From Euglena gracilis (taxonomy: Eukaryota; Euglenida; Euglenophyceae; Euglenales): a stretch of DNA of 64,000 nucleotides. Below the pieces are notes generated by a model. The model saw only the letters and a program-made list of their open reading frames with translations, had not been told where the DNA came from and did no database searches. The DNA lies in the NCBI GenBank assembly GCA_039621445.1, contig CP154955.1:26864029-26928028 (forward strand). The letters run 5' to 3'. The translations under genes and the position numbers were made by a program. This document shows positions 47,901 through 57,587 of this stretch, in pieces (position 1 is the first letter of the stretch; every line of letters starts with the position of its first letter).

Positions 47901-49895
47901 AAAACGACCGAAAAACGTCGTTTTTTTGGGGGCGTCCGTTGCCAAATTGCTATTTTGCGCCTCCCGGGTGGTAACTGCAACAATCTGTTTCGGTACACAC
48001 TCCGCAATGCAGCGGTGTATATACCGATGACTGGGTGCACGATCACAGTCGCAACCCTCAAAACCCGAGTACCTCATGATCACAGTCATTACCCAATGTT
48101 CTTCAACATGCAAAAATTGTAAGCAGATTTCCGCCCAGTGGAACATTTATCACAGGTGTGAAAAATGGCCCAAAGCGACATTTTGGGTGGTTTTGGGGTT
48201 CCTCACCTCCAAATTTTGACTGAAAAATGCCAGCTGGATTTGGTTTTTGGGGCATTTTGGGGTACCCGCCGGGTCCAACTCCCAGCTAGCTGGACCCACT
48301 GGACTCCGTGGGGGTCCAGCCAGCCCCCCTTTTCCAGCCAGCCCGAGGACCCCCCCCTGGGTCCTTGAGAAACCCTGGAGGACATCCACCACCGGTGGCA
48401 GCCCGGTGGACGGCTGGCAAGTGCACATGCACAGTTCAATGTGGTACATGCCCCCTCCCGGGAAATTGCCATCCTCAGGAAGCTGTCTTCTAAGCCCCGT
48501 ACTTGCTGACCTGTCACCAACAAATTTTCCTCAAAATTTCGATGTTTCTCAGCAACAATGAATTTTTTGAAGGTGAAAAATAAAGGGACCTCATTCAAAG
48601 AATTTTGACCACAAATTGTGAAAAAATACATCGGTTTTCAGCATTTTCTGGGTCAGTGGGGGGGGTTGAAAAATCATCTTTTTGCTTTCAACGCACAGAA
48701 AAAATTCTTTTTTCTGATTTGTCATTTGATCAAAGGCGGGAATCCCACACCCCTGGTCACAAGTAGGGGGCACTTCCCATTGCGGACGGGACGGAGAGTG
48801 ATGCCTGCATTTTTGAGAAGGGCGAGAAACCTGTGGGCATCTGCCCTCCTTTTTGTTATTTCCTTAAGGACCGCCCTGGGTATTGAAGGGTAATTGTAAT
48901 TGAGGATTTCTAACCGATCACCCCATCAGCCGTGGGTTCTTTTATCTATCACCAAAGTATTTTTCTGTTATAATATCATTAAATATATCATTATATTATG
49001 ATTTTTTGGGTTATATTTTATTGATGATGCCAACAACCAGAAATTACCCTTGGAGTGTGTTTTGGGTCCTGGCTGGGCTCAACCCAAGGTAATTCCTTTC
49101 AAGATGGAAATACCTGCCTATCCCCCACGCAAATTTGTCAGTTTGCAAGTGGTGGGCCCGTTTCCTGTCGTACAAGTTGGCCGGTGCCAAGGACCCTGAC
49201 AGTTTCCCTGGCCCCCTGGGGGCTGTTAAAAGAAACATGGTTGGAGACTTCTTCTGCGAACCTGGTGTTGGGTGTGAGGCTAACCGAAGGGTTCTGAAAC
49301 TGAAGCATCCTCCTCACCTTCTGAATTTCTGTTCATCATCTGCCAGGCCGTGGCACGTGTATGTTATACGTGAATGAGTGGGTGATGTTGTTTGCTGTGA
49401 TTTTGTGTCCTCACATTTCATCACGTTTTTTTCACAATGAAAGTTAATCTGCGACACGTATTTTTGGTGTTGTGTACAAATGGCAAGCCTCAAAGGTTCT
49501 TTGTAGTCTCAAGGGGTCAATGGGAGAAACGCTCCTAGGGGGGGGACCTCCCTTTAATACAGACAGGAAATTTGATTGACCCAAACTTTTCAAAAACCTT
49601 CTGAGTTCTTTGAACACCAAAAACTGCAAAAGAAAGGTCAAAAAAATCCAACAATGTGAGAAGTTGCATTTTTTTGTTTTTCCCCCCATTTTGGGCCATT
49701 TTGGGTATTTGCCAAAATTAACCGGAAGGTTCCCAAAAAATGTTCAAATTGTCGGTGCAAGATTTCGTGGGGTTTTTCTGGTGTTGTTTTTCCACGTTTG
49801 CAAACTGAAAAAGAACATAAAAAATGGCCTCCCAAAAAAAAGTCACGAAAACGCAATGGAATTTTTTATCGTCTGCGCCAAAAGGTCGAAATTCA
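44909..49895. other. repeat-rich stretch without a supported gene
   Basis: Holds GCGCATTTTT simple repeats (45615-45830, 46195-46262), long G/C runs (46530-46580, 46900-46990), two copies of GGCGGGAATCCCAC(T/A)CCCCT with GGTCACAAGT (45993 and 48738), a CCAGC-rich element remnant (48245-48375) and an AT-rich spot (48955-49020). A 103-codon minus-strand frame at 47203-47514 (starts MFSGFKKKDSDKAAEEK) has no recognised domain. Confidence 0.5.
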
Positions 49896-50545
49896 CTGAG
49901 TACTTCTGGGAAGTCCGACACCGACTTTCGGACTCCCACGACAGAGGAAGGGGGGGGAAGGGACCAAGAGGGCGAAGCACAAGAAGATGGTGAGGTCCTG
50001 CTTTCCTTGCCGGCTGTTCTGTTCTGTGTTTGTGCGCGCGCGGGGGTTGCTTCTTACTGCGCCTTTGTTGCCGGAGTTGGCGATGATGAGGCCTCCTCCG
50101 ACACCTTGGCGAACGTGGCCCCGCCCCCCCCCTCTCCCATGGTCGCTGGCCACCCTCGATGGGGATGGTTGTCGAGTACTCCCGGGAAGTCTGACCAGGG
50201 AGGAAATGACCATGAGGGCAGAGCACAAGAGGGGGGTGGGATCCTGCTTTGTGTGCCGGCTGTGTTGTTGTTTGTGTTCTTTTTGGCGGGGTGCTTCTTA
50301 CTGCGACTTTGGTGCCGGAGTTGGCGATGAAGTGCTCTCCGACACCGACTTGGCGAAGGTGAACCGCAAGGGCTCCCCGGCTGGTGTGTAGGGGCGCTTC
50401 TGGCGCCCCCCCCCTGATGATGTTGTTTTTTTTTTCGGGTGGGTTGGGTGGGCTCACCCCCCTCTTGTGCTCTGCCCTCACGGTCATTTTCCTCCCTGGT
50501 CAGACTTCCCGGGAGTACTCGAACATTCGGGCATCGCACACTCTG
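49896..50545. repeat. DIRS terminal repeat cluster (3' side of A)
   Basis: Two direct, diverged copies of about 240 bp (49896-50120 and 50165-50385: TCCTGCTTT, TTCTTACTGCG, TGCCGGAGTTGGCGATGA, CTTGGCGAA). An inverted piece at 50455-50520 is complementary to 50165-50235 (AGTCTGACCAGGGAGGAAAT, GAGGGCAGAGCACAAGAGGG). Inverted terminal and internal complementary regions of this sort are how DIRS elements make circular DNA. Confidence 0.65.
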
Positions 50546-51522
50546 GGGGTGAGACTTTGTGCACGACCCCCTTTTCAATTTTTTTCGTTGCTGAATCCAC
50601 CGCCCCCAATCTCAAATAATGGGCTGAAAATGCTGTGGAATTTTTCCATTGCCCCAGTTCACATACCTCCTCACTGGACAATCCCAATTTTTTGTACATC
50701 AAAACCCCTGCCCCCCTGGTGCTGTGGGCTTTCCAATGGGAAATGGGAATGCCAAAAGTGCCCAACAACTCCTTTGTCAAAGAGTTGATTCTGTTGGAGG
50801 ACAAGGGTTTTTTGCCATCCAAACTCCACAACAATGGGGCACCCTGGAGGATGAAAGATGTTCTCTTCACATATTCTCTCATCAAATGATGGACTCAAAG
50901 ATGGTAGGGAATCAATCTTCAACACCTGCTCCCACTTTGGTGAAGGCCAACCCTTTCTCCTGACCAAAATGAAGATTTTTTCCCCCACCACTGAAATGGT
51001 CCTCTGTGTCCTTGCCAGGTCCACCCCACTGTGAAGAGCCAAAAGTCTGAAGGACAGAATGATTCTCCACCTCAATTCCATAAGGGACATTTTAGAGACC
51101 TGGGTATTGCTCTGCAATTTCCTCAAAATGGGTAATGGGTCCCAAAAAACAGCATACCTCTGAACTGAACGATTCCATTGCTTTTTAACTCTGCTCAGCA
51201 AAGGGTGAAATCTGATGGACTCCAACCCAGGTAAAAACTGCAGAGAGGCATACACACATCGAGCATCAGCTTGTGAAAGTTTGTGCAGGTCCAAAAGGGC
51301 AGTGGCCAGCTCCATCTTGGAGACTTGCAAGGGCTCCAATCCTTTCTGCTGTAAAATTACAAACAGTTTTCTGAATGCACTGTCATAACGTTTCAGTGGT
51401 CCCAAACTCCTCAGGACATTCTGAATGTCTTGATGTGGCATTTTTTGCTGTTCCAAAAGGAACCTGATACCACTGTGCAGGCCAGGGGCCATTTTGGCCT
51501 TGGCATTGATTCTCCCCAACAA
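50484..51522 (-). pseudogene. tyrosine recombinase of DIRS copy A (one frameshift)
   Basis: The N-terminal part runs from ATG 51522 (MLGRINAKAKMAPGLHSGIR) to about 50880 and overlaps the end of the methyltransferase-like frame. It includes YDSAFRKLFVILQ, FWDPLPILRKL and LRWRIILSFRLLALHSGVDL with the box I Arg region. The C-terminal part lies in another frame (50885-50484): LSSNRINSLTKELLGTFGI, AHSTRGAGVLMYKKLG (HxxR intact) and FSAHYLRLG with the likely catalytic Tyr. A one- or two-base indel near 50880 breaks the gene. It would integrate circular element DNA without a DDE integrase. Confidence 0.8.
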
Positions 51523-52690
51523 TTCCTGAACATGCCTTCCCTGGGGGTATGACCAACATTCTGGTCCCTGGCTGTGACATTTTGATTAATAGGTGCCACC
51601 ATGGACTCGAAACCCACATGGTTGTCACCAAAAGGCATTTCACCTGTTTGTTCAGTTTCAATCTGATGAGCCAGGGAAAAATTACTTTCCATGGGGGGTT
51701 GGCATAAACCTGTTGAACTGATGTGAGGTCGCATTTCAATGCGTCCACCAGGAAAGCCTGGTGGTGGGGCCATCTGGCCACAAACTTTTGGAATTTTGCA
51801 TTTCCTGGAGATGCAAACATGTCTGTGTCTGGAGCAATGTCCTTTTGGAAAAACTGCAGAATTTGGGTGAACAGGCTGGGGCACAGGGTATAATCCCCCC
51901 TGTCTTGATCCCATCTTGTGAGTTGGTCTGCCAACATTTTTGCTGAAGGGACCCACTGGACCTGCAGTTGAACATGCTTTTCCCAGCACCAATGAAACAG
52001 GGGCTACAAAATCTGATTGAGGTGTTGTTTTCTTCCCCCCCATTTGGTGAGGTAACTCAGTGCCACTTGATTGTCCACATTTAACAGCACTGTTTCTCCA
52101 GGCTGGGCAAAGGCTTTTACTGTCTGAACTGCAGCCATCAACTCTTTCACATTTATGTGCAAACCATTTTTCTCCCTCCAAAATTCTTGAATGAATTGAT
52201 TTTGGGAGGAGTCCACACCCCCCCATGCCCATGTGGAGGAGTCTGAGTGGAGCACTCTTTTAGCCTGTTGTAGGAAAGGTCTGCCCAGACCTGGCTGTAA
52301 GTATGCCTTCAGCACTTTGATTCCCCCTTTCAGCCTTTCTGGAATTTCGATGCAAAAATCCCATCCTTTTTCTTGGTTCATCTGGCTGAACTTTAAAAGC
52401 TCCTGGGTTACCAATCTTAGAAATGGTAGGGCAGGGAGGTAACTTCTGACTTGTCCCAGAATGCTGGCTATCTTTCTGCAACTTAGCCTTTGGGCCAGCA
52501 CTACCTTGCCCAGTTCTTTTCTGATGGTTTTTAATTTGTGTGGGGGCACCTCTAGCTGACTTTTTGCCAAATCTATGATGAACCCCAAATGCTGCACCCT
52601 TTGGGTGGGAGTAAACACAGACTTTTTCTCGCTGACCTTGAACCCAGCCTTCCGTGGGGTCCCAAAAATGGGCATACGCAGACATTGGCA
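51383..52690 (-). pseudogene. DIRS copy A: RT C-terminal part, RNase H and methyltransferase-like domain
   Basis: One frame with an in-frame TAG at 52004-52006. It starts in mid-RT (VFTPTQRVQHLGFIIDLAKS), then the connection (LSCRKIASILGQVRSYLPAL), RNase H (HSDSSTWAWGG, NVKELMAAVQ, LLNVDNQVALSYL, VQWVPSAKMLADQLTRW) and a methyltransferase-like region (DMFASPGNAKFQKFVARWPH, VYANPPWKVIFPWLI) with an NPPW motif as in N6-type DNA methyltransferases, a domain known from DIRS elements. The RT palm with its catalytic Asp residues is absent, cut off at the junction near 52690. Confidence 0.8.
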
Positions 52691-52700
52691 TTCCATTTCC
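52670..52700. other. junction between DIRS copies B and A
   Basis: The minus frame passes from recombinase-like LAPLKRKWNANV (compare LLSRVKKQWNRSV of copy A) straight into RT-like FGTP/FLGP sequence. Neither neighbour ends naturally, so this is a deletion or recombination joint. Confidence 0.7.
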
Positions 52701-52991
52701 TTTTCAATGGAGCCAGAAGGGGTGAAAATCTCAATGACCCAAACCCTGGGAGTAACAAGGCTGCTGCATAGGCATTTCGCGCAGTATTGATGCTGTGAAC
52801 AGCAAGGTCAAGGGTGGCTTCAGCCATCCTGTGGACTGTACAGTCCTGCAGGGGCACCCCCTTGTGCAATAACTGGCCCACCAATGCCCTGAAGGCTGAG
52901 TCATATCTTTTGACATTTCCCAGTTTTTTTTATGTAAGTGTTGATACTGGACATCGAAACTTCTTGGGATTGTAATATTTGCCTGACACAA
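52700..52991 (-). pseudogene. tyrosine recombinase N-terminal fragment of DIRS copy B
   Basis: Two overlapping frames together match the start of the copy A recombinase: KRYDSAFRALVGQLL-like, TLDLAVHSINTARNAYAAAL and LPGFGSLRFSPLLAPLKRKW. The catalytic region is missing beyond the junction. Confidence 0.65.
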
Positions 52992-53945
52992 TCAAGCAGG
53001 CCAACTTCCACCTTGGGGGGGGGGCATCTCCTCCCCCCAGCAGTTGGTGAACAGACCCCATTGGGGGGGTACCAGCAAAACTTTGCTGCCTGGCTGCCTG
53101 ATTGACATTAATTGGCGCCACCATGATGTCGAAGCCCAGTGGGGTACGATCAAGTCTGCCCTCAAGTCTGCCCTCAAGTCATCCACCAGCAAGGCTCCTT
53201 GGTGGGGGTATCCACAAACGAACTTGGGGAATTTTTTGTTGCTGGGGGTGCAAAACATGTCCACCTCTGGGGTTATGTCCCTTCTGAAGAATTGAAGAAT
53301 TTGATGAAAGATGTTCAGGTTTAGAGTATAATCCCCTGGGTCCTTTTGCTCCCTGGTCAGGGAGTCTGCCAATTGTTCTTTAGTGGGAACCCAAACCACC
53401 TGCAAATTGATTTGTTTTTCCTGACAACGATACAACAGGGGTTTTAGGAGGTAATTTGGGTATGGCTTTTTGCCTCCCCATTTTTGGCAAATAACTGACA
53501 GCCACCTGGCTGTCCACATGAAGCACAATTGTTTGCTTTGGTTTGGCCAAAGATCTTACAGTTTCAACTGCAGCCTGCAACTCTTTTTGATTGATATGAA
53601 GGACATGCAGGTCCCTCGAAAAATCCTGCACCTTTTGACCTGAATCTTTGTCCAGCCCCCCCCCCCAATTGCCAGGTGCTGCTGTCTGAGAACAGTTCCT
53701 AAGTGGCCTGGAATTGAAATGCTCTGCCCACACCAGGCTGCAAAAATGCCTTTAACTCCACAATTTGATCTTTGACCCCATGGGGAAAGGTCAAGGTGTG
53801 GTCCCAACCCCACTTGGTGCAAATCCACCATTTTGCAAAGTTGATCTGTCAGGATTCTGAGGAAAGGCATTGAAACTAAATAGCTTCTTACCTGCCCTAC
53901 GATAGAGCTGAGTTTTCTGCAGCTCATTTTTTGTGCTGTCAGCAC
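52992..53945 (-). pseudogene. RNase H and methyltransferase-like remnants of DIRS copy B
   Basis: Frames 53945-53556, 53733-53380 and 53528-52992 carry SCRKLSSIVGQVRSYL, HINQKELQAAVETVRSLAK, VLHVDSQVAVSYLPK and VWVPTKEQLADSLTREQKD, then VDMFCTPSNKKFPKFVCGYP. The expected ANPPW part is deleted (VDDLRADLRADLIVPHWAST, with a short ADLR duplication). At least three frame breaks; not functional. Confidence 0.75.
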
Positions 53946-54651
53946 CTTTCCTAATTCCTTTCTTAAGGATTTTAGTTTTTCCTGTGGAATTTCCAGTTGG
54001 CGTTTTTTTCAGTTTGATCCACTGGCCCAAGTGCTTTATTTCTTGTGTTGTTTCCAGACATGATTTGGGGAGGTTTATTCTGAAACCTGACAGTAAGAGT
54101 TCTGTTTTCATTTCTTCCAAATGTTGGGCTGCTGTCTTTTTGCTGGGGGCTAACAAAAAAATGTCGTCCAGGTAGATGAAAACTACCTTTCCTTCCTTTC
54201 TCCATTTTATTTCCCAGACTCTCATGAGAGTCATAAACTTTTGGGGCAGGCTGCTTATTCCAAAGCAAGCAGCTTGAAATTGCCACGTTTTCCCCCCCAC
54301 CTGCATGCAAACATGTTTTTCCAGGCTGCTGTGCAGCTTTAAGTGGAAATAAGCCTCTTTCAGATCGATTTTTCTACAGAACCAACCTTTTCTGAGATAT
54401 GGGAAGATGTTTCCCATGTGTTCCAATCTGAACTTCTGGGGGGTGAAATGGAGATTTAACTGTCGACAATCTGAAATTAGTCTTTCCTTTGTCTTTCCCC
54501 CTTCCTTTTTGGAGATGAAAAAATAAGGGACAAAATGTTTTGCCTCCTGTGGGGTGATTTGTCTGGTTGCCCCTGCACATTCGTATTCCCTCAGAATTTT
54601 CTGGGCAGTCCTTATTTCTTGGGGAGTTTTGAAGGGCACTTTTAAGGACAT
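53791..54651 (-). CDS. reverse transcriptase of DIRS copy B
   Basis: A 286-codon frame; the RT likely starts further upstream in the same frame. Motifs in order: VPYFFISKKEGGKTKERLIS, DCRQLN, FCRKIDLKEAYFHLKL with the first catalytic Asp, AACFGISSLPQKFMTLM, VFIYLDDIFLLAPS with the YLDD box, FRINLPKSCLETTQEIKHLG and WIKL. These are the fingers and palm of a Gypsy/DIRS-type RT, all intact. Frame shifts near 53950, where RNase H continues in another frame. Confidence 0.85.
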   Translation of the reverse strand: MSLKVPFKTPQEIRTAQKILREYECAGATRQITPQEAKHFVPYFFISKKEGGKTKERLISDCRQLNLHFTPQKFRLEHMGNIFPYLRKGWFCRKIDLKEAYFHLKLHSSLEKHVCMQVGGKTWQFQAACFGISSLPQKFMTLMRVWEIKWRKEGKVVFIYLDDIFLLAPSKKTAAQHLEEMKTELLLSGFRINLPKSCLETTQEIKHLGQWIKLKKTPTGNSTGKTKILKKGIRKGADSTKNELQKTQLYRRAGKKLFSFNAFPQNPDRSTLQNGGFAPSGVGTTP

Positions 54652-54900
54652 CTGAGGGGGGAGGGGAAGAGCTGCCCTGACCCCTTCCCGTATTAAGTTT
54701 AATACCTCTGTGCTGGCTCCTGCCTTGACCCAGTGGGGAATGCTGGCTGCAGGGCTTGTATGGGGGCACCCCTGGGTATAATGTGTCTGGGGATTCCACA
54801 GGCCCCATCACTGAGGTCCTTTCCCCTGGCTGCCCCATCACTGGGGTCTTCCCTGGCTGCCCCATCACTGGGGTCACCTCTGGCCCTGCCATAGGGCTGC

Positions 54901-55893
54901 TCAAAGACAGGCTTTCCCCCTCAATTTGAAAGGTTGGGGAAAGTCTGTGTCTGCAATGGGGAGGTACATATATAGCTGGGGTTCTGCGGGGGCCCTGGTG
55001 TAGCCAATCTTGGGCCTCCCCCCCAAGGGCTGATATCTTGAATGCACTGAATTTGCTTGAAATGGCCTCCATTGGCCTTGATATCTTGATTGTGATGGCC
55101 TCCTTTGGCCTTCAGGGCCATCTGGCCTTCTTGGTCTCCATTGACCTTCTCTCCAGCACTTTTCTTGTTGCTTCTTTTTCCCTCTTGGTTCCCCAGATGA
55201 GCCACCATGGCTGCATTTCCCTTTGGGATTTGATGCCACCTGTCTTGGCTGTGGCTTCCTTCCCCTGGGGGGAATGATTTTGAGGGTGCTGGGGGGATAG
55301 TTGGACATACCTCTCCCCACTGGGGTCCCCTGCTGGGATTCTGGGTTCTGTGTCCTTGAAAATGGGCACCATGCCCTTTTGAATGATGGCTGCCATAGCC
55401 TTGGAGATGGGCCCAAGGCCCTGTAGATAGATGGCCGCCATGGCCATTTTGAGGAGGGCCTCCACCTTCCTGACTTGAACCCTTTGAACTTGTCATATTT
55501 CCCCTGCCATGGGGGTGGGGATGAGAAAAGCGATGGGTAGTCTGGCAGACCTGTTTTCCCCCCTCCTGACAATGTTTCCTTGATTGATGACTGTGATGGG
55601 TCCCCGTGACCCAATGAGCCTTGCCCTGGATGTCTTCTCCGTCGCTTTGCTCTGACCACAAGTGTCCAGGGTCCATGGCCGTCACAAAAACTTTGCTGAA
55701 AACAGGAAATTTCTGACGAACTGGGGGGTGGAAGGGTTGCGACGGCCACGGACGGACGTGTTGACCCTGCTCCATCAGGTGCTCCAGCGCCTGCAGCCCC
55801 TCGGTGTTTTCCAGCTTCAGCTGTCTGTCTTGGACTTCCTTGTGCTCCCACTTCTTCTCGACAGCATGAAATTCTTTCCAACACGTCTTTCAT
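54901..55893 (-). CDS. gag-like protein of DIRS copy B
   Basis: A 330-codon frame beginning MKDVLERISCCREEVGAQGS, rich in Gly, Pro, Arg, Lys and Gln, with no zinc knuckle seen. A second frame (55775-54921) is open over the same stretch with a His/Gln/Gly-rich product, so frame choice is uncertain; repeated ATGGCCGCCAT-like words explain both. Position before RT fits the first frame of a DIRS element. Related sequence is absent from the second DIRS element because its 5' end lies outside. Confidence 0.45.
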   Translation of the reverse strand: MKDVLERISCCREEVGAQGSPRQTAEAGKHRGAAGAGAPDGAGSTRPSVAVATLPPPSSSEISCFQQSFCDGHGPWTLVVRAKRRRRHPGQGSLGHGDPSQSSIKETLSGGGKTGLPDYPSLFSSPPPWQGKYDKFKGFKSGRWRPSSKWPWRPSIYRALGPSPRLWQPSFKRAWCPFSRTQNPESQQGTPVGRGMSNYPPSTLKIIPPRGRKPQPRQVASNPKGKCSHGGSSGEPRGKKKQQEKCWREGQWRPRRPDGPEGQRRPSQSRYQGQWRPFQANSVHSRYQPLGGRPKIGYTRAPAEPQLYMYLPIADTDFPQPFKLRGKACL

Positions 55894-55989
55894 TGAAGTC
55901 CGTTGAACACGTGTTTTGATTTTTGAATGTCTTTGTCTTCCGTCTTGACCGCACTCGTAGAGTTGAAAGTCTTTCTCCTTGAGGTCGAA

Positions 55990-56107
55990 GGGCAGAATTA
56001 GGAATCAGCCAACTCCTGCAACAAAAAGCAGTAAGAAGCACCCCCCGCGCACGCACAAACACACCAGAACAGAACAGCCGGCAAGCAAAGCAGGACCTCA
56101 CCATCAC
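55990..56107. repeat. inverted terminal repeat at the 5' side of DIRS A/B
   Basis: The reverse complement matches 49985-50095: GATGGTGAGGTCCTGCTTT, GCCGGCTGTTCTGTTCTG, GTGCTTCTTACTG. It directly adjoins the 3' end of the next DIRS element. Confidence 0.75.
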
Positions 56108-56495
56108 GCAGTGCGGAGCCCGAATGGTCTTGTTACTGCGCGTTTGCTGCCGGAGTTGGCGTTCCTGGTGTCTCGGACAGCTTCTTTTCGAAGGTGAACC
56201 AGAGGGGTCCCGTTCCTTTTGCGGGCTCGTTTCTCTACCCTGGGGGGCGGGGGGTGATCGTTTTTTGGGGTTGGATTGGGTGGTCGCACTTCGCCCTCAT
56301 GGTCCGTTCCTCCAAGGTCATCCTTCCTGGGGATGCCAGACCAATCGGGCTGCGCAAACACCGTTGGCGAGGTGCTGTGCATGCCCCCTGCTGTATTGAA
56401 CATTTTTATAACGTTTCCACTGCACCTTATCTTTAAAAGTGTTCTGGAAAAGCTTGTGAATTTTTCTATTGGCCAAGTTAAGAATCTTCTTCACT

Positions 56496-57153
56496 TCAAA
56501 ACCCCAGTTTTTTGTACATTAAAACTCCAGCTCCACTTGTAGAATGAGCGTTCCAGCGAGAAACTGGGATCCCAAACTTTTTTACGACATCTTTCGTCAA
56601 AGAATTAATGGTATTGGTGGCGAGGGGTTTCTTCCCGTCCAAACTGAACAAAAAGAATGTATGTTTCACATACTCCCTCATGACGCGATAGGGGGATAAG
56701 AGGGGGTTAAGCGCTTTCTCTGGACCAAAATGAATTTTTTTGTCCAACCACAGATATAGATCTCTGTGTTCTGGCCAGGTCAATTCCTCTGTGTAAGGCC
56801 GAAAGTCTGAACAACGGAATGATTCTGAGTCTCAACTCGCTGTTGGACATAACGTCCAGTGTACCCCCCTCCCCCAGTTATTGTAAGATGGGTAAGGGAT
56901 CCCAAAAGGTTGCATATTTCTGAACATTTCTGTTCCAACAGGATCTCACATTCTTCAGCAGAGGGTGAAAAGAAATATGGTGGAAACCAGGGAGTGATGT
57001 GACAGCAAATAAAGCGGTTCTGGCCTCAGCACTCGACAGCTTTTGCAACTCCAGGGTGCTGGACACAATTTCCAAGGTGGTTGCCTGCAGTGGGCCCAGA
57101 CACTTGTCCTGCAGCAGCACGTACAACTTTCTGCAGGCCCTGTCATATCTCAT
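56496..57153 (-). pseudogene. tyrosine recombinase of DIRS C, degenerate
   Basis: Fragments 57153-56878 (MRYDRACRKLYVLLQDKCLG, FWDPLPILQ) and 56783-56496 (DLYLWLDKKIHFGPEK, ATNTINSLTKDVVKKFGIPV, AHSTSGAGVLMYKKLGF) match copy A. The box II motif is HSTS where copy A has HSTR, so a catalytic Arg is lost, and the reading frame closes before the Tyr region. Confidence 0.75.
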
Positions 57154-57189
57154 TAAAGTGGAGTTACTTTTTAAGCTAACGTCAACTTT

Positions 57190-57580
57190 TCAATTTGACA
57201 TTTTTTTGCTGTTCCAAAAGGCACCTGAAACAATGCTGCAGGCCAGGGGCCATTTTGGCCTGGGCATTGACTCCCCCCAACAATGTTTTAACATCCCTTG
57301 GCAGGGGGAACCACTAACATTTTCACCCCAGGTTTGGACATTTTTGTTAATAGGGTCCACCGTGCACTTGAAACCCACATGGGGGTTAAAATTATTTTGC
57401 CCGCTTTCTTATGGAAGGTTTGATGATCCAGGGCAGTATGACTTTCGGGGGGGGTTTGCATACACTTCCCCCACCCCATCCAGGCTTCAGTTTGGAGAAT
57501 CCAACAGAAAACCCTGGTGGTGAGGCCATCCGGAGCAAAATTTTGGGAACTTTGCGTTCCCTGGTGATGGAAACATGTCC
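57190..57580 (-). pseudogene. methyltransferase-like domain of DIRS C
   Basis: Three short frames together give DMFPSPGNAKFPKF, the NPP-region KVILPWIIKPSIRKRAK, LTPMWVSSARWTLLTKMSKP and LLGESMPRPKWPLACSIVSG-like sequence, each aligning with copy A. Frameshifts and the LINE insertion make it non-functional. Confidence 0.7.
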
Positions 57581-57587
57581 ACTGAGG
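57581..57587. repeat. 7-bp target-site duplication, left copy
   Basis: ACTGAGG immediately before the LINE body; the same 7 bp follow the A-tail at 59468-59474. Removing one copy and the insert restores the DIRS reading frame. Confidence 0.85.

Larger units (their letters stand above)
49896..56107 (-). mobile_element. DIRS-like retrotransposon composite A/B
   Basis: The minus strand reads gag-like frames, RT, RNase H, methyltransferase-like remnant, and the start of a tyrosine recombinase (copy B, about 55.9-52.7 kb). It then passes directly into the middle of an RT, RNase H, methyltransferase-like domain and a tyrosine recombinase (copy A, 52.7-50.5 kb). Related terminal sequence lies at both outer ends in inverted orientation (49985-50095 and 55990-56107: GATGGTGAGGTCCTGCTTT, TTGCCGGCTGTTCTGTTCTG). 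This is the DIRS order and repeat style; the whole is a chimera of two truncated copies. Confidence 0.75.

Noticed and set aside
47740-48020. TCGGTATACAC / GTGTATATACCGA as ends of a small TIR element
   Set aside because: Arms are only about 11-13 bp with mismatches and no duplication; chance cannot be excluded.
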